From assembly GCA_963924555.1 (NCBI GenBank), contig OZ004597.1, positions 3,924,404 to 3,988,403 of the forward strand: DNA of 64,000 bases, read 5' to 3'. The stretch's first letter is position 1. Each line of letters starts with the position of its first letter. This DNA comes from Crambe crambe. Its lineage: Eukaryota > Porifera > Demospongiae > Poecilosclerida > Crambeidae. The translations under genes were made by a program, and so were the position numbers. Shown piece after piece: positions 52,690 through 64,000 of the stretch. The notes under the pieces were generated by a model. That model worked only from the letters and a program-made list of their open reading frames with translations, ran no database searches and was not told the DNA's origin.

Positions 52690-55246
52690 ATGGCTGTACT
52701 CTATGCTCCAAGCACTTCTGTACCATCACCGTCTCTCAGAAATCAGTCATTTTACAACAATTCTAGATGTGCAAACTCGAGAAACAAAAGAACTCACCAG
52801 AGAGGACCTGTGCAGAATGGTTCCATCAATAAAACTCCACCCAATGCAAGAGTGGAGTCGGAGGCATATTCCAGCACTACTGTCCCATCTGGCAGTGTAG
52901 AATCCACAACTGTTCCTAGAAGAGGTTTTTCTAGCTCGGGTTCATGTCAAAAAAGTGACCACAGAAACGTTTCCCCACATTCATCTATAAAAGCATCAAG
53001 GTAAGAAACTGGGTTCTTTTTGCATCCCCTCCCCTCTTTGTACTGTTTAAACAGTAGAAGTGTACATCTGGCCATTTATCAGTAATGGTGTTTATCACAG
53101 CATTATCATCATAAGAATAACCCACTATAAAGTCCGGAAATTCACTTTTTGTTTTAGTGTGACCTGTTGGTGGTGTCAGAGTTGCATGATACTATTGCAT
53201 ATTTTGTTATGATTGCATCAGTTTTAGATTGGGGAAAGCACATTATTGTGAAATATGGAATTCCATGCGACTACTTAAAGAGCGAAACATCCTTATTGCC
53301 CATTCAAAAAAAAAAAGTGACACAAGCTCAGTCAGATAGTTGTTTTGAAATGGGATTGTACAGACACCAGCTACAGGTGTCTGATGATCATGAAATTAAG
53401 TATGGGATTCTTAGTTATGTTAGTAATGTATCAGAGAACTAGATGAGATGGGATTTTAAGAAGTGTGAGGACATCAAATGCTCTGACCACATTATAGTCT
53501 TTGTTACCTCAGCACATGACCAGCATATGCACTGTTCACAATTTTCGTAGGCTTCTTGGAGGATTTGATGAATTAGCAGAATGCGATGTAATCGTTAGCA
53601 CAAATTCTAATGAATTAATAAATGTCTTATTTGAACAGAAAACGAGGAAAGGCTGGGGAATCATTGTCTGCAACAACACCAAATGGATGCTCAATATCAC
53701 TGCATCCTGCTAAAGTGGTATGCCCTTATGATCATTATTGTATGTTACAGTTAATGGCACTTATTATGGAGGGAAGATTATAATGCTCTTAGTCTAATGG
53801 ACTATGTGACTGTCGCTAAATAATTTCCAATACAATGCCTCTTTGTCTATTTTCTGCTCTTATAGTACTATACCACTAAGATCTTATCAGTAGCAATGCT
53901 TGCATCACCATTTATACCTTTCCATCACAGAAGCTGTCAACATTAGAGCATGCTAGAGGGAACAGCATGACACTTGATGGGACACTGCCAAGTGAACGCA
54001 AAACCAGGTACATCATCTAATGTATGCCAAAACTATTCATACATAGAATCAGATGATAATGAAGTCATCAATGGATAGTTAAGCAATCCTCTGATTCAAC
54101 AATACCTTTATTGTATATATTATTCAGACATGTGACTTCCTATATCCTGTGATCACTTGTTTATTTTGGGTTGCTATAGTGTTACAGGTACACTGGAACT
54201 TATTCTCAGTGCTATGAATACAGTATTGTGGTGTACAATTAATACTAAGGCATATTCATTGATATTCCCAGCTGGGCTGTCCACATGATACTTACTATAC
54301 TATGACTATGATGATTACATATCTGAGACTGAGACCCCCCCCCCCCCCCCTTATTTTGAGTGGGGCCCCTAATTTTTTGGTGGTGTCTCAGCCCCTGTTA
54401 TGATCACCTGTGTTCAGGAGGTAAGCTGCATGCATATGTCTCAGTTTTCCCAATAGTCACCATTTATTTGGACATACAGTGGCCAACACCTAGTGTGGGG
54501 CTCACCCAATTATAGAAAAAGACTGAATGAATTAACCCCTTCCTGTTTTCATAATTGTGTTAATTATTGAGTTATGTACTATTCTTGCAGCTCTGCTGTG
54601 GATTCAGGCCATGGAGATGAGCTGAGTAGCAGTGGTGAAAGTGACTTTCATTCACAGGCAAGTACCATTATCCACAAGGTATCCTTACAACTGAACAGTT
54701 GTTGATGTGAAAAGCACAGTGCAATATTATTGGAAATTCTACCTTTTTTGGCAATACATAGCCAGTAGTCAATACAGTACTGAGCATATTACTGCACATG
54801 ATTTTCCCTCTAGCTCTCATTGTAGACCAAGCTTGCATATAATTATGTTCTAATATTCTAACACATTTAGCCAAGTGTATGTCAGGAAGATTCACTGAGC
54901 AAGGTCTGTGAGCTCTACACTTCTAGTAGTAGTGATGTGGAAGATGATGTATTTCAAGATGCTCTAAGGTACTCTTAAGTACAATCATAGTAGTCCAGTT
55001 AAGTTTAGACTGTCATGTTATGCTTAAGAGTAGTGATGTGAAACTGATAGTTAAGTACCGCAGAAACTTATCTTTTTATATCCTCAGAATAACAGCAGTT
55101 GGCATCTTGTTAACTCACAACATACATACATATGCCAGAGGGTTATTTTAGCCAGGATACTGTATTGATTTGCTTCTTCAAAGAAGTGTGTAGAGTCTAT
55201 TATTGATATCATTTTTTAGTCCCTACTAGCACTACCAGATAGACAT

Positions 55247-55293
<47 letters not shown>

Positions 55294-58200
55294 GGACACA
55301 GAAAAAGACTCTATTGGGTGATGGGACCTAAGTGAAGAAAATGATGAATGATAATTATAACTCGGGCACACTGTATTCATCTTTCCAGAAAGGCACATAT
55401 TTTAGTTTTTTGGCTTCCCAACACTAAGTTTATGTGACTTAGCACCCTGCAAACTGATTTTTTTTGTCACAGCATTACTAGCAGGTCTTTACTAGCATAG
55501 GTGGCACACATACCAAATTATGGTACTTACATGGAAGAAAAAACACTACACCGAGGCTGCTCACAAAGTAATTAATGGTGGTCAGACATACCGCCCACAC
55601 ATGGTTCCTAAGGAAGCCAATCTCCAAAACTAAGGACTTGAAACTCCACATGACTAAGACACACTATAACACATACCAAATATGAAGGAGAAACTAAATA
55701 AAGTTCTAGAATAGGTATCAATAAATCCAAATGTAGATTTATTCACCTATTCAGATAATAGCTGTATGCAAATATTTGGCCCAGAGCTATAATGCATTTC
55801 ATATAGTCCCATTGAAACTCTATGTATCACACTGGAAATTTATGGTTAGTAACTATGTCTGACCACCCTTAAGTGCTAAAACATCAGCTAACTACTGAAA
55901 TTAGAATCAATAACAAGGTGACGTGTCAATTTGCCTGGCAATGCTAGGAGTATTGCCAACAGTAGTAAGCTGCATGGGGGTCATGACATTGGTCCTAGCT
56001 TGTAGGCATGTACCTACTTGATGTTAAACTTAGTAAACCAAACCCAGTAAAATTTTTCCATACAGCTGGATTAGGGGACAAAGGTTGATCACTTGTGGAT
56101 TATTGCTGGCAAAGACAGTTCTGTTGGTGTAGGCTCGGTCTCAGATATGACAGTTAATACCTATGCTGTAATCTGTACTGTAGCCAATGAATATAGGAAC
56201 TTGTGTAAAAAACAGTCCAGCAGCCTGCATTGCAGGTCACATGACAGAAGTTGTTACGTGATTTCATGCATGCCAGCTGTTGCCCCACTAGAACCAGATT
56301 GCTACCATAATAGATCATTCTCACCTTATATGGAAGTATTAATATCCCACCTCCAAAGCACCATTAATTGCTAGTGCCCAGGAATACTGTCCCTACAAAC
56401 AATTGCACCATGTTACCTCCCCCCCCCCCCCCCCCCCCCCCCCCTCCTATTTGGTGAGAGACCAGTTAGTGTCTGGCACCAGTGGTATCATGTGCATGCT
56501 ATTTCCTGTCTATTGCTACTATGGTTTTATGTGTGTGCATTTTTGGATCTCTAAATCTCCTTAAATAGCTGTTGATACACAGATTCAGTGGTGATTACAT
56601 CATTCTTGAGCATATCACTTGTGGGGGGACCTTTAGTAAGTAGCATGGGCCACAGATCTTAGCAGCATGACCAGAATATGCCTGCCTACTGAACATCTAG
56701 ACTTCTGCTGGTAATGACCCTGGTATCCTAGCAATAACTGCACATGGTAAAATTGATCCATGTGCAACCAACCACTCAACGTATCACTTGATGCTTCACT
56801 TACCATGGCCTTGGGCCTTGGGTGTACAAGTCTATGTGTTGTTATAATAATCTTACTCTTTGTAAATTCACCTCTATTTCATATTTTAAGCAAGTTTATC
56901 ATTTTCAGTAACCTACCCTCTGAAGATGAGCATTGCAACTCAAGCACTTCCACATCAGCATTCGTCACACCCCTCTCCACGCGTTCTCAATCCCCATCCC
57001 TCCCTCTGGCTGATTTTGACTCTCTATGCAACTCTAAGGAAGATTTCATCTACAGCCTAACTAACTCCTTGAATGGATGTATAACTAACTCAGACGGCCA
57101 TTGCAACCCACACTGTGAAAGTTCTGGTATGCACACTGGCACTGTGGCTATAGTACCTGGTCCTGAAACCATCAGTAGTCCATCCTGTACCACATGCACC
57201 CTAAATGGCAGTGAGAGTGATGAGAAGAATCAACCCAAGAAAAGAATGAATGGTATCATCCAAGCCAATCATAATCATTTGAGTGTATCACCTGAAGGAG
57301 AACTTCCAGCAAGGAAGGATACTGAACATGTGAAAGCTGTATCATCCAGAAACAGAAGAAATAAGAAGACTAATGATAATGTCAGTTTCAACCCCAAGGG
57401 AAAGAAAATGCACAGTCTCTCCCTAGAATCATGTGACAAGCATCTCTCCTTGAACCACACCAGTGATAAACCATGCAAATCAATGGAGCAAAATGATGTA
57501 GAGATTAGTTCAATTTCTTCAGCATCCCCAGCTTCAAGTGTGTGCAGCCACTCTCCTCAGACATTTTCACCGTCACCCACTTCCTCCATAAACTCTTTCA
57601 ATAAAGACCTTGCACCGAAGGCCACCAATCTAAGGAAAAAACCAAAGGAAGATAGTCAAATGAAGGATGAATGGCCAGACTTGGGGATGGAGTTTAGTAT
57701 CTCTCCCAAAGCTCCAAAACCTGCTGAAATCCACTCACACTTGGAGATTGAAGCTGGTATGACAGAATCATTATTAGACCCGAAAGCAGAGGAGGATGAT
57801 AGTGGTTGTAACATGAGTATTGGTAGTTCCAATGAGTCTTCATTTAGTACAGCAAAGCACCAGCAACCAGAAACAGTTGATTCCACACCATTTCCTATGG
57901 TGATGAATAATGCACTCTCTTCCTCTATCCTTCCCAGCCAGCATCACTTATCTCCAGAACAGTACCTCTTGATGCAAAGCCACCAACTGAATGTATTTAT
58001 TCAACAGCATCAGGAGCAGCAAGAAAAACAGACTGACAACCAGGTATTTTATCCAGTGGATCCCCCTCCTCATCCCATGACGATTCACCCTCCCCACTTA
58101 ATGCCAGCCCCTCAACACCAACCACCTCCTTTTTCTCCCTCTACACCTATACCTGTCCGGTTCCTTCCCCAATTACCTCCTCTGAACTCACAGATGAATC

Positions 58201-60818
58201 TTGAAATTAGAACTTGTTTATCTAACCCTCCCCCTCCACCACCCCCTCCTCCTGTACCCGTTCAGACCTATCTACCTACTTCATCAATACATTGCAACAT
58301 AGGTAAGCATGCTTACTATAGAGTGTGTTCTGTAACATTGATGCACCCTCTATTTTGAACATACATTGTAATTGTGCCAGAATAATTATTTTAGGGCTCA
58401 CCATAACATTCTATCATGGGGCATTAAAATATTTCTTATGCCCTTATTTAAAACTGCCACATCTTGAAAAAATCCAACATAAATGAGCTATCTCTTCATA
58501 TCCAAATTTGACTACTCAATCCACAAAATTTGTCAAATTTTAGTTACACAGGATCTGTATGCAGAAGGAAATACAAGTAACCAAGACTTTGCTTCAAGCT
58601 GTGAAGTGGAAGAGCACCCTCTACAAGATACATGGTTAATTGCAAAAGAGTATGCATGACCTAGTTCTACTAACTTAATTATTACGATGCAGGGTAATGT
58701 GGTTTGATAAGACAACTGGAGGGCAACGGAATAACTATGCTGACTACCAGGCATCACTCAAACAACTTTCAAGGGTGGCATCTGTATGTTAATACCATAC
58801 CGCATCACTGTATGCATGGACATTAAAATAAGCAACACAGTGGCTGCCAATGCTGCATTCAGGTGTTATCAGTCATTATGAGACCTGTGTTATCACAGAT
58901 TGAGCAGTTTTGGCGGCTCTATAACTTTTTAGAGCCTCGTAAAATGGAGCAGAGTTCCAACTTTCATTTTTTCAAGGAAGGAATCCAACCTTCATGGGAA
59001 GACTCTGCCAATCTAGAGGGAGGTCAGTGGGTTTTCACTGTAAAAGGTGACACTGAAAGTCTGGCAAAATCTTGGTTAGAAGTGGTAAGTCAGTTATTGT
59101 TCATCCACCAATGATTTAATGTACATCATTCATTCGATAAGCTGCTGTTGCTGATTGGTGGAACTGTGGAGCGATCCGATCATATCAATGGAGCAGTTGT
59201 ATCACGTCGGAAAAAGGCTGATCGCATTGGACTCTGGACAAACACCAGAAAAGAGAAACCCAACCTAGACATTTGGTATGTACACTTTTTTGTGAAAAAG
59301 AAAATCTGACTGGTCAGTTTCTACATGACTACAACTTGCGGAGTAAACAGAAGCCCATGACCAGAATCAGAGAAGGTCATACTTTTTAAAAACCTCTGGC
59401 CAGAGATCTATTATAGTGTATTTTCATGATAATATGTTAGTAGTTCCTTCACATGGTGCATGTGCAGGATAGTGTTATACATCTCTGCAATTTGTAGCTC
59501 AGATCTGGTGAGAGTGCTGCTCCTTGCATACAATGTTCCAAAGGAGGACTCCTTAACATTCATAAAGCAGCTATCACAGGGAAAGAATGGATTATCTCTG
59601 ACCTTTTTTTATCATCGAGACTCTCTCAGAACTGGTCACTCTCATCACAGTGATCCTCGCATTACACTGATTGATCATGTTGATGTAAGTTAACCCTCAA
59701 GGTTGTCTTGATACCCCAGATCACTGCCCCATTATGTTAGTGAGATAAGATGGCCATACTGTACATGTGTATGTTGTGCATATCTGAGCATGTGCAATTC
59801 AAAACATTGTACTTGGATATCAAAATTCAAAGATCAATCACTGCAGATTACCATATCAATTTCAAATTGTGTAGCACAGGTTCAGACCAGCCTTTAGGTC
59901 CTGGGACAAGTTAACATAACTGTAGGAGTCTATAATCATTCAAGGTTATTAAAGAACATGTTGAAGTTGGATCATCACAATCCTTTTACTGCTCTTTGAA
60001 TGATACCCCGCTTACTTATCAAGGCAAATCTACATCTCTAAACCTATGTATAAGGAAACCTCTCTGCAATGGACAAAATGCTTGGTCCCAACTTGTCCAT
60101 TATTCAGAAGAACCTTTCAACTGTAGCTAGTTGCCTAAAATAGCTCAAGCAGCTTAGTCGCCATGAAAGATTGGATCAAAAATTTATATAGTCATTGTAT
60201 GGTATATTTGTGATGGGAGATCATATAATGGCTGTTGAGAAGTTTTTATACTTGCATGCTAGCCTTGATTGTTATTTGACTCCAAGTGTTTTTGACCTTA
60301 AAGTGTTCTTGGCTGGGGATTGAAATTGGTAAAGGGTCGGCACACACTTGAAAATGCGTAGTAGTACAGTTCAGTTGTTGATAGCTAGCTACCTGGAAAC
60401 TGGCACAATTCGGCCTGTATTCTGTTCTTTCGCTGTTCATAGCTTACTCGACGAAAGATCACTGAGTAGGATGACCTAGCTTGTTCGGTTTTAGTTGCTT
60501 ATGTACTTCTTAGTGTCTTCTGACCTGCACGTTTCAATGCCTCACTAGGGGCTGTGATAAGACGAAGTGCAAATCCAAGACTGGTGCCCATACCAAGTAC
60601 ATGTTTTACTCACAATTATGCTAGTTGATTAATTAAGCAATTAGATACTGTCACTACCCTCTTTATTTTGAGGAGGCATTTTGGCTAACCTCCATTTTGA
60701 TTGGAACAACTATTTTATGATTGACAAATACCAGCACGGATTTTGTTTTATGTGGTACTTTATTGTATTCTCTTTTCAGGTCATCTTGCAGAAGATTGGT
60801 CAAGCACTTAAATTGTAA
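52690..60818 (+). CDS. class-II eIF4E (4EHP-like) cap-binding protein with long N-terminal extension
   Basis: Twelve exons: 52690-53000, 53639-53717, 53931-54007, 54591-54657, 54871-54968, 56909-58302, 58544-58634, 58693-58783, 58899-59084, 59142-59275, 59498-59684 and 60780-60818. Phases agree throughout: 2754 nt, 917 residues. About the first 700 residues are disordered, Ser/Thr-rich, with a proline-rich stretch (NPPPPPPPPPVPVQTY). The last 200 form an eIF4E fold: HPLQDTWVMWFDKTTGGQR, IEQFWRLYNFLEP, FHFFKEGIQPSWEDSANLEG, GGQWVF, NGAVVSRRKKADRIGLWTN. The PSWED tryptophan needed for cap stacking is present; the other stacking position appears to be Tyr, as in 4EHP. It may bind mRNA caps and repress or localise mRNAs. 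Intron 4 uses a GC donor. The usual eIF4E length is about 200-250 residues. Confidence 0.82.
54335..54350. repeat. poly-C tract
   Basis: C16 in an intron of the eIF4E-like gene; prone to length error in assembly. Confidence 0.9.
55248..55293. repeat. (GACA)n microsatellite
   Basis: About 11 GACA units in the 1.9-kb intron 54969-56908 of the eIF4E-like gene. That intron has no other feature except the poly-C tract at 56419. Confidence 0.95.
56419..56444. repeat. poly-C tract (C26)
   Basis: Twenty-six consecutive C in an intron of the eIF4E-like gene; a likely sequencing or assembly weak point and possible quadruplex on the other strand. Confidence 0.9.
59685..60779. other. last intron of the eIF4E-like gene
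   Basis: About 1.1 kb. It contains AACCTCTCTGCAATGGACAA-type sequence near 60058, resembling the interior of the pogo-like repeats at 63341. No exon recognised. Confidence 0.5.
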
Positions 60819-60947
60819 CTTGCTTGAAACTTATTTTGTTATTAATTTGTGTATTAAGAAGTATTGCTTCATGACTTAATAATATTACACCATGTTACCT
60901 GCGCATGCGCGCGTGAAATTGCTAGTGGCCGGCCTTCGAGCGAGAGG
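60819..60947. promoter_or_regulatory. promoter region of NAGPA gene
   Basis: 129 bp between the eIF4E-like stop and the NAGPA start on the same strand. It includes GCGCATGCGCGCG at 60901, an NRF1-like palindrome in a local CpG-rich patch. Confidence 0.5.
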
Positions 60948-62493
60948 ATGATTATTAGTTACGGTATTATACTGATCTTTTCCTCCATTGCTGAATGTAC
61001 AGAAGATCCACTTGAGTTAAAATGGGCCTCAGCTTTCTCCATTAAAGATGATTTTGAAACTGTAAAGTACCCTCAAAGTTCAGTGGATTTTATGCAGTGG
61101 TCTTGCTCAGGGACTGTATCTTCCACAGGCAGAAATTATACAATTCATGTTGGCTCACTTAGTACTGAATTACCCAGTGGCTTTAGTTTTCAGCTTCCTG
61201 AAGGAGGTAAACTTTAGGGAGCTACTGCGGGTTGTAACAGATTAGCTAAATAGCTAGCTAGCTAGCCTAGTGCAGTCATATGATACAATTAGTAATGTTT
61301 TTGAAGCTAGCCAAAATCAATAACTATGTTATGCCAACAGATCCATAAACTGTGATGACTGTGGTATAAATAATGTACTGAGATCAGTAAACACAACTTA
61401 ACTATCCATTCTGAATATTTTGAGGTGACTCTGTCCATGGCATCAAAGATCACTGACTATAGCTAGTCATGGGTAACTACTCTTCAATTAATGGCATGCA
61501 GTAAATTGCACTCTACAGTCATCCTTAGTTTCGACATTGTTTGCAGGATGTTGTCATACAGCTAAAGTTAGTGCCACTGCAAACTCCCATCACTGTGTGT
61601 ATGCAACTAATGCTGGTTTCTTTGACACAAAGCAAGGCTGTTGTGTTGGAAACCTCATCATCAACTCAACCATACAACTGGTCAGTGAATTCATGAATAT
61701 AAGTTTACATAGCTGGTACACAGTTTACATAGTACAATTTTTGAATAGAAGTTTACATAGTACACTTTTGATGCAGTTAGCATCCACTAATCGTGTTAAC
61801 ATTGGTCTTGACCAAGACAACTATGTCATGGGCTACCTTTCAAACACAACCATCAGCAATATGAAATTCTTGCACATGATCTCAGGAGCTGGATGGCTAG
61901 TCAGAAAGTGAGCAAGATGTTCCATAATCACACCAGTTTGCCTCCGAAGATTGACAGGGCGATTATGCTGATTATTCTTTAGAGGTGTTGTGTACATTAA
62001 CACAAGTATGGCCATGGAAGATTTGCCGGAGAAATTTGTGAAAGAGAAAGCTCCACGGACAGCCATTGTAATTCATGAAAATGGCACCCTGAGTCTAATG
62101 CAGGTAAAATTAATATCATGTCAAGGTACTGCATTGTAGTATAATGTAATTTCTGCACTAGGTCGATGGTGAAGAGGATATTTCTGCTGGATTGGATTTA
62201 TTTGAATTTAGTGAAGTACTACGTCAATTCGGAGCATGGGAAGCTATTGTGAGTTGCAGTATAGTAGTTCAACTGAACGAAGAGTATCTCCTACACATAC
62301 AATGAGAATTAGGGAAAATGGAGAATTTCTCTCATGTTCATGTTTTCCTGTCTAGAATCTGGATGGAGGAGGTAGTAGCGTCTCAGTTTTCAAGGGGGAG
62401 GTCATCAGCAAGCCTACATGTATGGATACCCCCATTATATGTGAGAGATCTGTATCCAGCATTGCCTGTATGAAGCCAACTACTGGGGTATAA
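60948..62493 (+). CDS. NAGPA: N-acetylglucosamine-1-phosphodiester alpha-N-acetylglucosaminidase (uncovering enzyme)
   Basis: Exons: 60948 to about 61210, then from about 61548 (GCCHTAKVSA), then about 61981-62103, about 62161-62249 and about 62356-62493. A signal peptide (MIISYGIILIFSSIAEC) leads into the phosphodiester glycosidase domain. Family motifs in order: HHCVYATNAGFFDTKQGCCVGN, NIGLDQDNYVMGYLS, HMISGAGWLVRK, GVVYINTS, PRTAIVIHENG, LDLFEFSEVLRQFGAWEAIN, and the signature NLDGGGSSVSVFKG. The enzyme removes GlcNAc from GlcNAc-P-mannose to expose mannose-6-phosphate on lysosomal enzymes in the Golgi. The predicted protein ends soon after the catalytic domain (IACMKPTTGV), so the EGF, TM and cytosolic tail of vertebrate NAGPA are missing unless GGG|GTATAA is a donor to a later exon. 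None was found before the next gene. Confidence 0.85.
61681..61776 (+). repeat. in-frame 96-nt optional intron with AGTTTACATAG repeats
   Basis: GTCAGT...GATGCAG brackets 96 nt (32 codons, no stop) inside the NAGPA reading. It holds three copies of AGTTTACATAG. Removing it joins QL to LASTNRV without a frame change. Confidence 0.6.
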
Positions 62494-62615
62494 CTTATTG
62501 TATCCCATCATACAGCACAGAGAACCAGTAATAATTACATATAAAATTTTATTTCTGTAACTTTTTGCTACTGGAATAATATCATTGAATGAGTTTGGAC
62601 TTGACTAAAAGATTA

Positions 62616-64000
62616 TTATTCAGATTCATTCTCCTTTTCACCTGTGATTTTAAAGTCTAGGTACAGTTCACACTGCTGGTCAAGGCCTAAGTAACAGTCA
62701 CTCATCAAATACAGACTGTAGATCTTCCTGCAGGACTGGTATGGAGCACTGAAAGCAAGAGACACTCTTGTCCTATTACGAATGAAGCCAAGACGTTTGA
62801 GAGCAAGGAGTTCTGCAGCATCTACTTCACCCAAAACCACCCACCAGCCTTCGTCCTTGACTTTAGGAAAGTGGGGACAGTATGCCTTTGAAGTAATCTG
62901 CCACAACATCAGACCATGTAATATCAGATACTTAGAGCTAGTGATTTGAAGGGAGGGGCTGGAAATGAAGAATATGCTGAGAGGGGAGGGGCTAACTAAT
63001 CACAGTGCAGTGATATATGTACCTTTCCAACAGCTAAGCACATTCTGGTGAGTTCCACTTGTATTACACATTCTTCTTCCACTGATGTGGTGACTTCAAT
63101 CCACCTCCTCTCCTTGATATTTGTAGATGTGCCACCTTGAATATACTCTCCATATTTACCAGATCCCTGCTTAATCCTCCATTTCACTGATGTAAGTGGC
63201 AGCTTGGATAGCACAGAAGTAATCTGATAGATGGATATAGTAACTTCACTAGCAATAATGTCAATACCTAGCAACACAACTTTTCAAAATGGATAGTACA
63301 AACAGAACTTCTAGTACATACACCTTAGCAACATTGCATACAGTGGAACCTCTGATAAAACACTTTAGTACATACACCTTAGCAACAGTGGAACCTCTGA
63401 TAAAGGACACTCAAAAAGACAAACCTCTCAACAAAGGATAATCTAAAGTACCACTGTACACAAAACAATCTCCTACAAAGGACAAAGGGTGGCTGGCAAT
63501 CAGAAACTAACTTGTTCACTTTGTTGCTGAGATTTGATGAGCCTTAAGATGACTGAACTAACAAATGCTTCATCTCTTTGATACAAGGTAAGCAGTTCAG
63601 GAAGATGCATAGCCTCCTTTATGTCCACAGCATGTGCTAGAGGTGATTTCTTCAATGCTTGTCCCAAGGAGCACACTTGAGACTCTTTGAGGTGAGGGAG
63701 GGTGAGAATGGATGACCCAGAGATCCACCTTCCTTGAACACACATCTGAACCAAGTGCATCACTCTCAGAGTAGTTGCCAGCCATCCTTCATTAGCTGCC
63801 ATATCAACTAATGCCTAGTGAAATACCACAATACTCAGTTGACATGATCTACTGTACTGTGTAATGTAAAAGGTGACAAAGCACTGAACTTCACTACAGT
63901 ATGACCACTGCAGTCTGCTGTGATATCAAGTACTTACATACCTGTAAAATTCTTAGTGCTTGGTCTAGAACAGATTTAGTGTCAGTCACATAGTCTGCAA
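62616..64000 (-). CDS. ASCC3: ASCC3 helicase, C-terminal Sec63/Brl part (5' cut by window)
   Basis: Four exons: 64000 to about 63944 (DYVTDTKSVLDQALRILQ), about 63815-63510 (VDMAANEGWLATTLRVMHLV...VQGRWISGSSILTLPHL), about 63270-63022, and about 62899-62616. The last reads HFPKVKDEGWWVVLGEVDAA, ELLALKRLGFIRNRTRVSLA, LYLMSDCYLGLDQQ, then stop TAA 62616. These are the second Sec63 domain (helix-hairpin-helix plus FN3-like) of the Ski2-like tandem helicase. LGEVDAAELLALKR with GFIRN points to ASCC3 rather than the spliceosomal relative Brr2. ASCC3 unwinds DNA in alkylation repair and splits collided ribosomes. The helicase cassettes lie beyond the right edge. It converges on NAGPA, with 122 bp between stops. 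Confidence 0.87.
63339..63458. mobile_element. pogo/Tc1-like MITE with internal duplication
   Basis: TACAGTGGAACCTCTGATAA on the left; inverted TACAGTGGTACTTTAGATTA on the right. A segment containing AGTACATACACCTTAGCAAC is repeated inside and just outside the left end. It sits in an ASCC3 intron and is related to 30343-30484. Confidence 0.6.

Noticed and set aside
53167..53442. 91-codon plus-strand open frame in the eIF4E-like gene
   Set aside because: It lies in intron 1; the spliced model skips it with matching phase, and it shows no domain.
56093..56374. 93-codon open frame in the large eIF4E-like intron
   Set aside because: No splice sites that keep phase, no homology recognised.

Overview
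The window looks like nuclear genomic DNA of an early-branching animal, most likely a demosponge. It is AT-rich, has mostly short GT-AG introns (about 50-500 bp), and is full of small terminal-inverted-repeat elements. It carries animal-only genes: receptor tyrosine kinases, ASK-type MAP3K, CNK, perilipin and a Death-domain protein. The sponge assignment is an inference from gene families and compactness; no database search was possible. Gene models were built by hand from splice sites, reading phase and recognised protein motifs.

Layout, left to right. (1) 1-6.7 kb: two receptor tyrosine kinase (RTK) genes in tandem on the minus strand, the first cut by the left edge. (2) 7.9-20.4 kb: a head-to-head pair with only 60 bp between start codons. 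The minus-strand gene encodes a Death domain joined to a DUF4384-like module. The plus-strand gene encodes a 968-residue TPR-CHAT protease-like protein. Its 5.9-kb third intron holds a decayed hAT transposon. (3) 20.9-23.8 kb: a third RTK paralogue. (4) 24.0-35.2 kb: an ASK1/MAP3K5-type kinase with the full family architecture. (5) 35.4-37.4 kb: a perilipin, divergent from the MAP3K. (6) 37.5-39.7 kb: TMEM39. (7) 40.3-41.7 kb: a tectonin-like propeller protein, divergent from TMEM39, with a 448-bp Mutator-like element in the shared promoter. (8) 42.0-51.6 kb: CNK (SAM-CRIC-PDZ-PH). (9) 52.7-60.8 kb: a class-II eIF4E/4EHP-like protein with a very long disordered N-terminus. (10) 60.9-62.5 kb: the NAGPA 'uncovering enzyme'. 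(11) 62.6 kb to the right edge: the C-terminus of ASCC3 helicase.

Functional themes. The left third mixes cell-surface kinases with modules that in bacteria accompany caspase-like proteases (CHAT, DUF4384), plus a Death domain. The tight divergent Death-DUF4384 / TPR-CHAT pair is the best candidate for an undescribed signalling or cell-death/immune system here. The right two thirds are conserved housekeeping and signalling genes. Other points of interest are a Mutator-like element bearing three direct-repeat-1 nuclear-receptor motifs in a bidirectional promoter, (CT)n microsatellites serving as polypyrimidine tracts, and a one-base homopolymer frame discrepancy in the second RTK.
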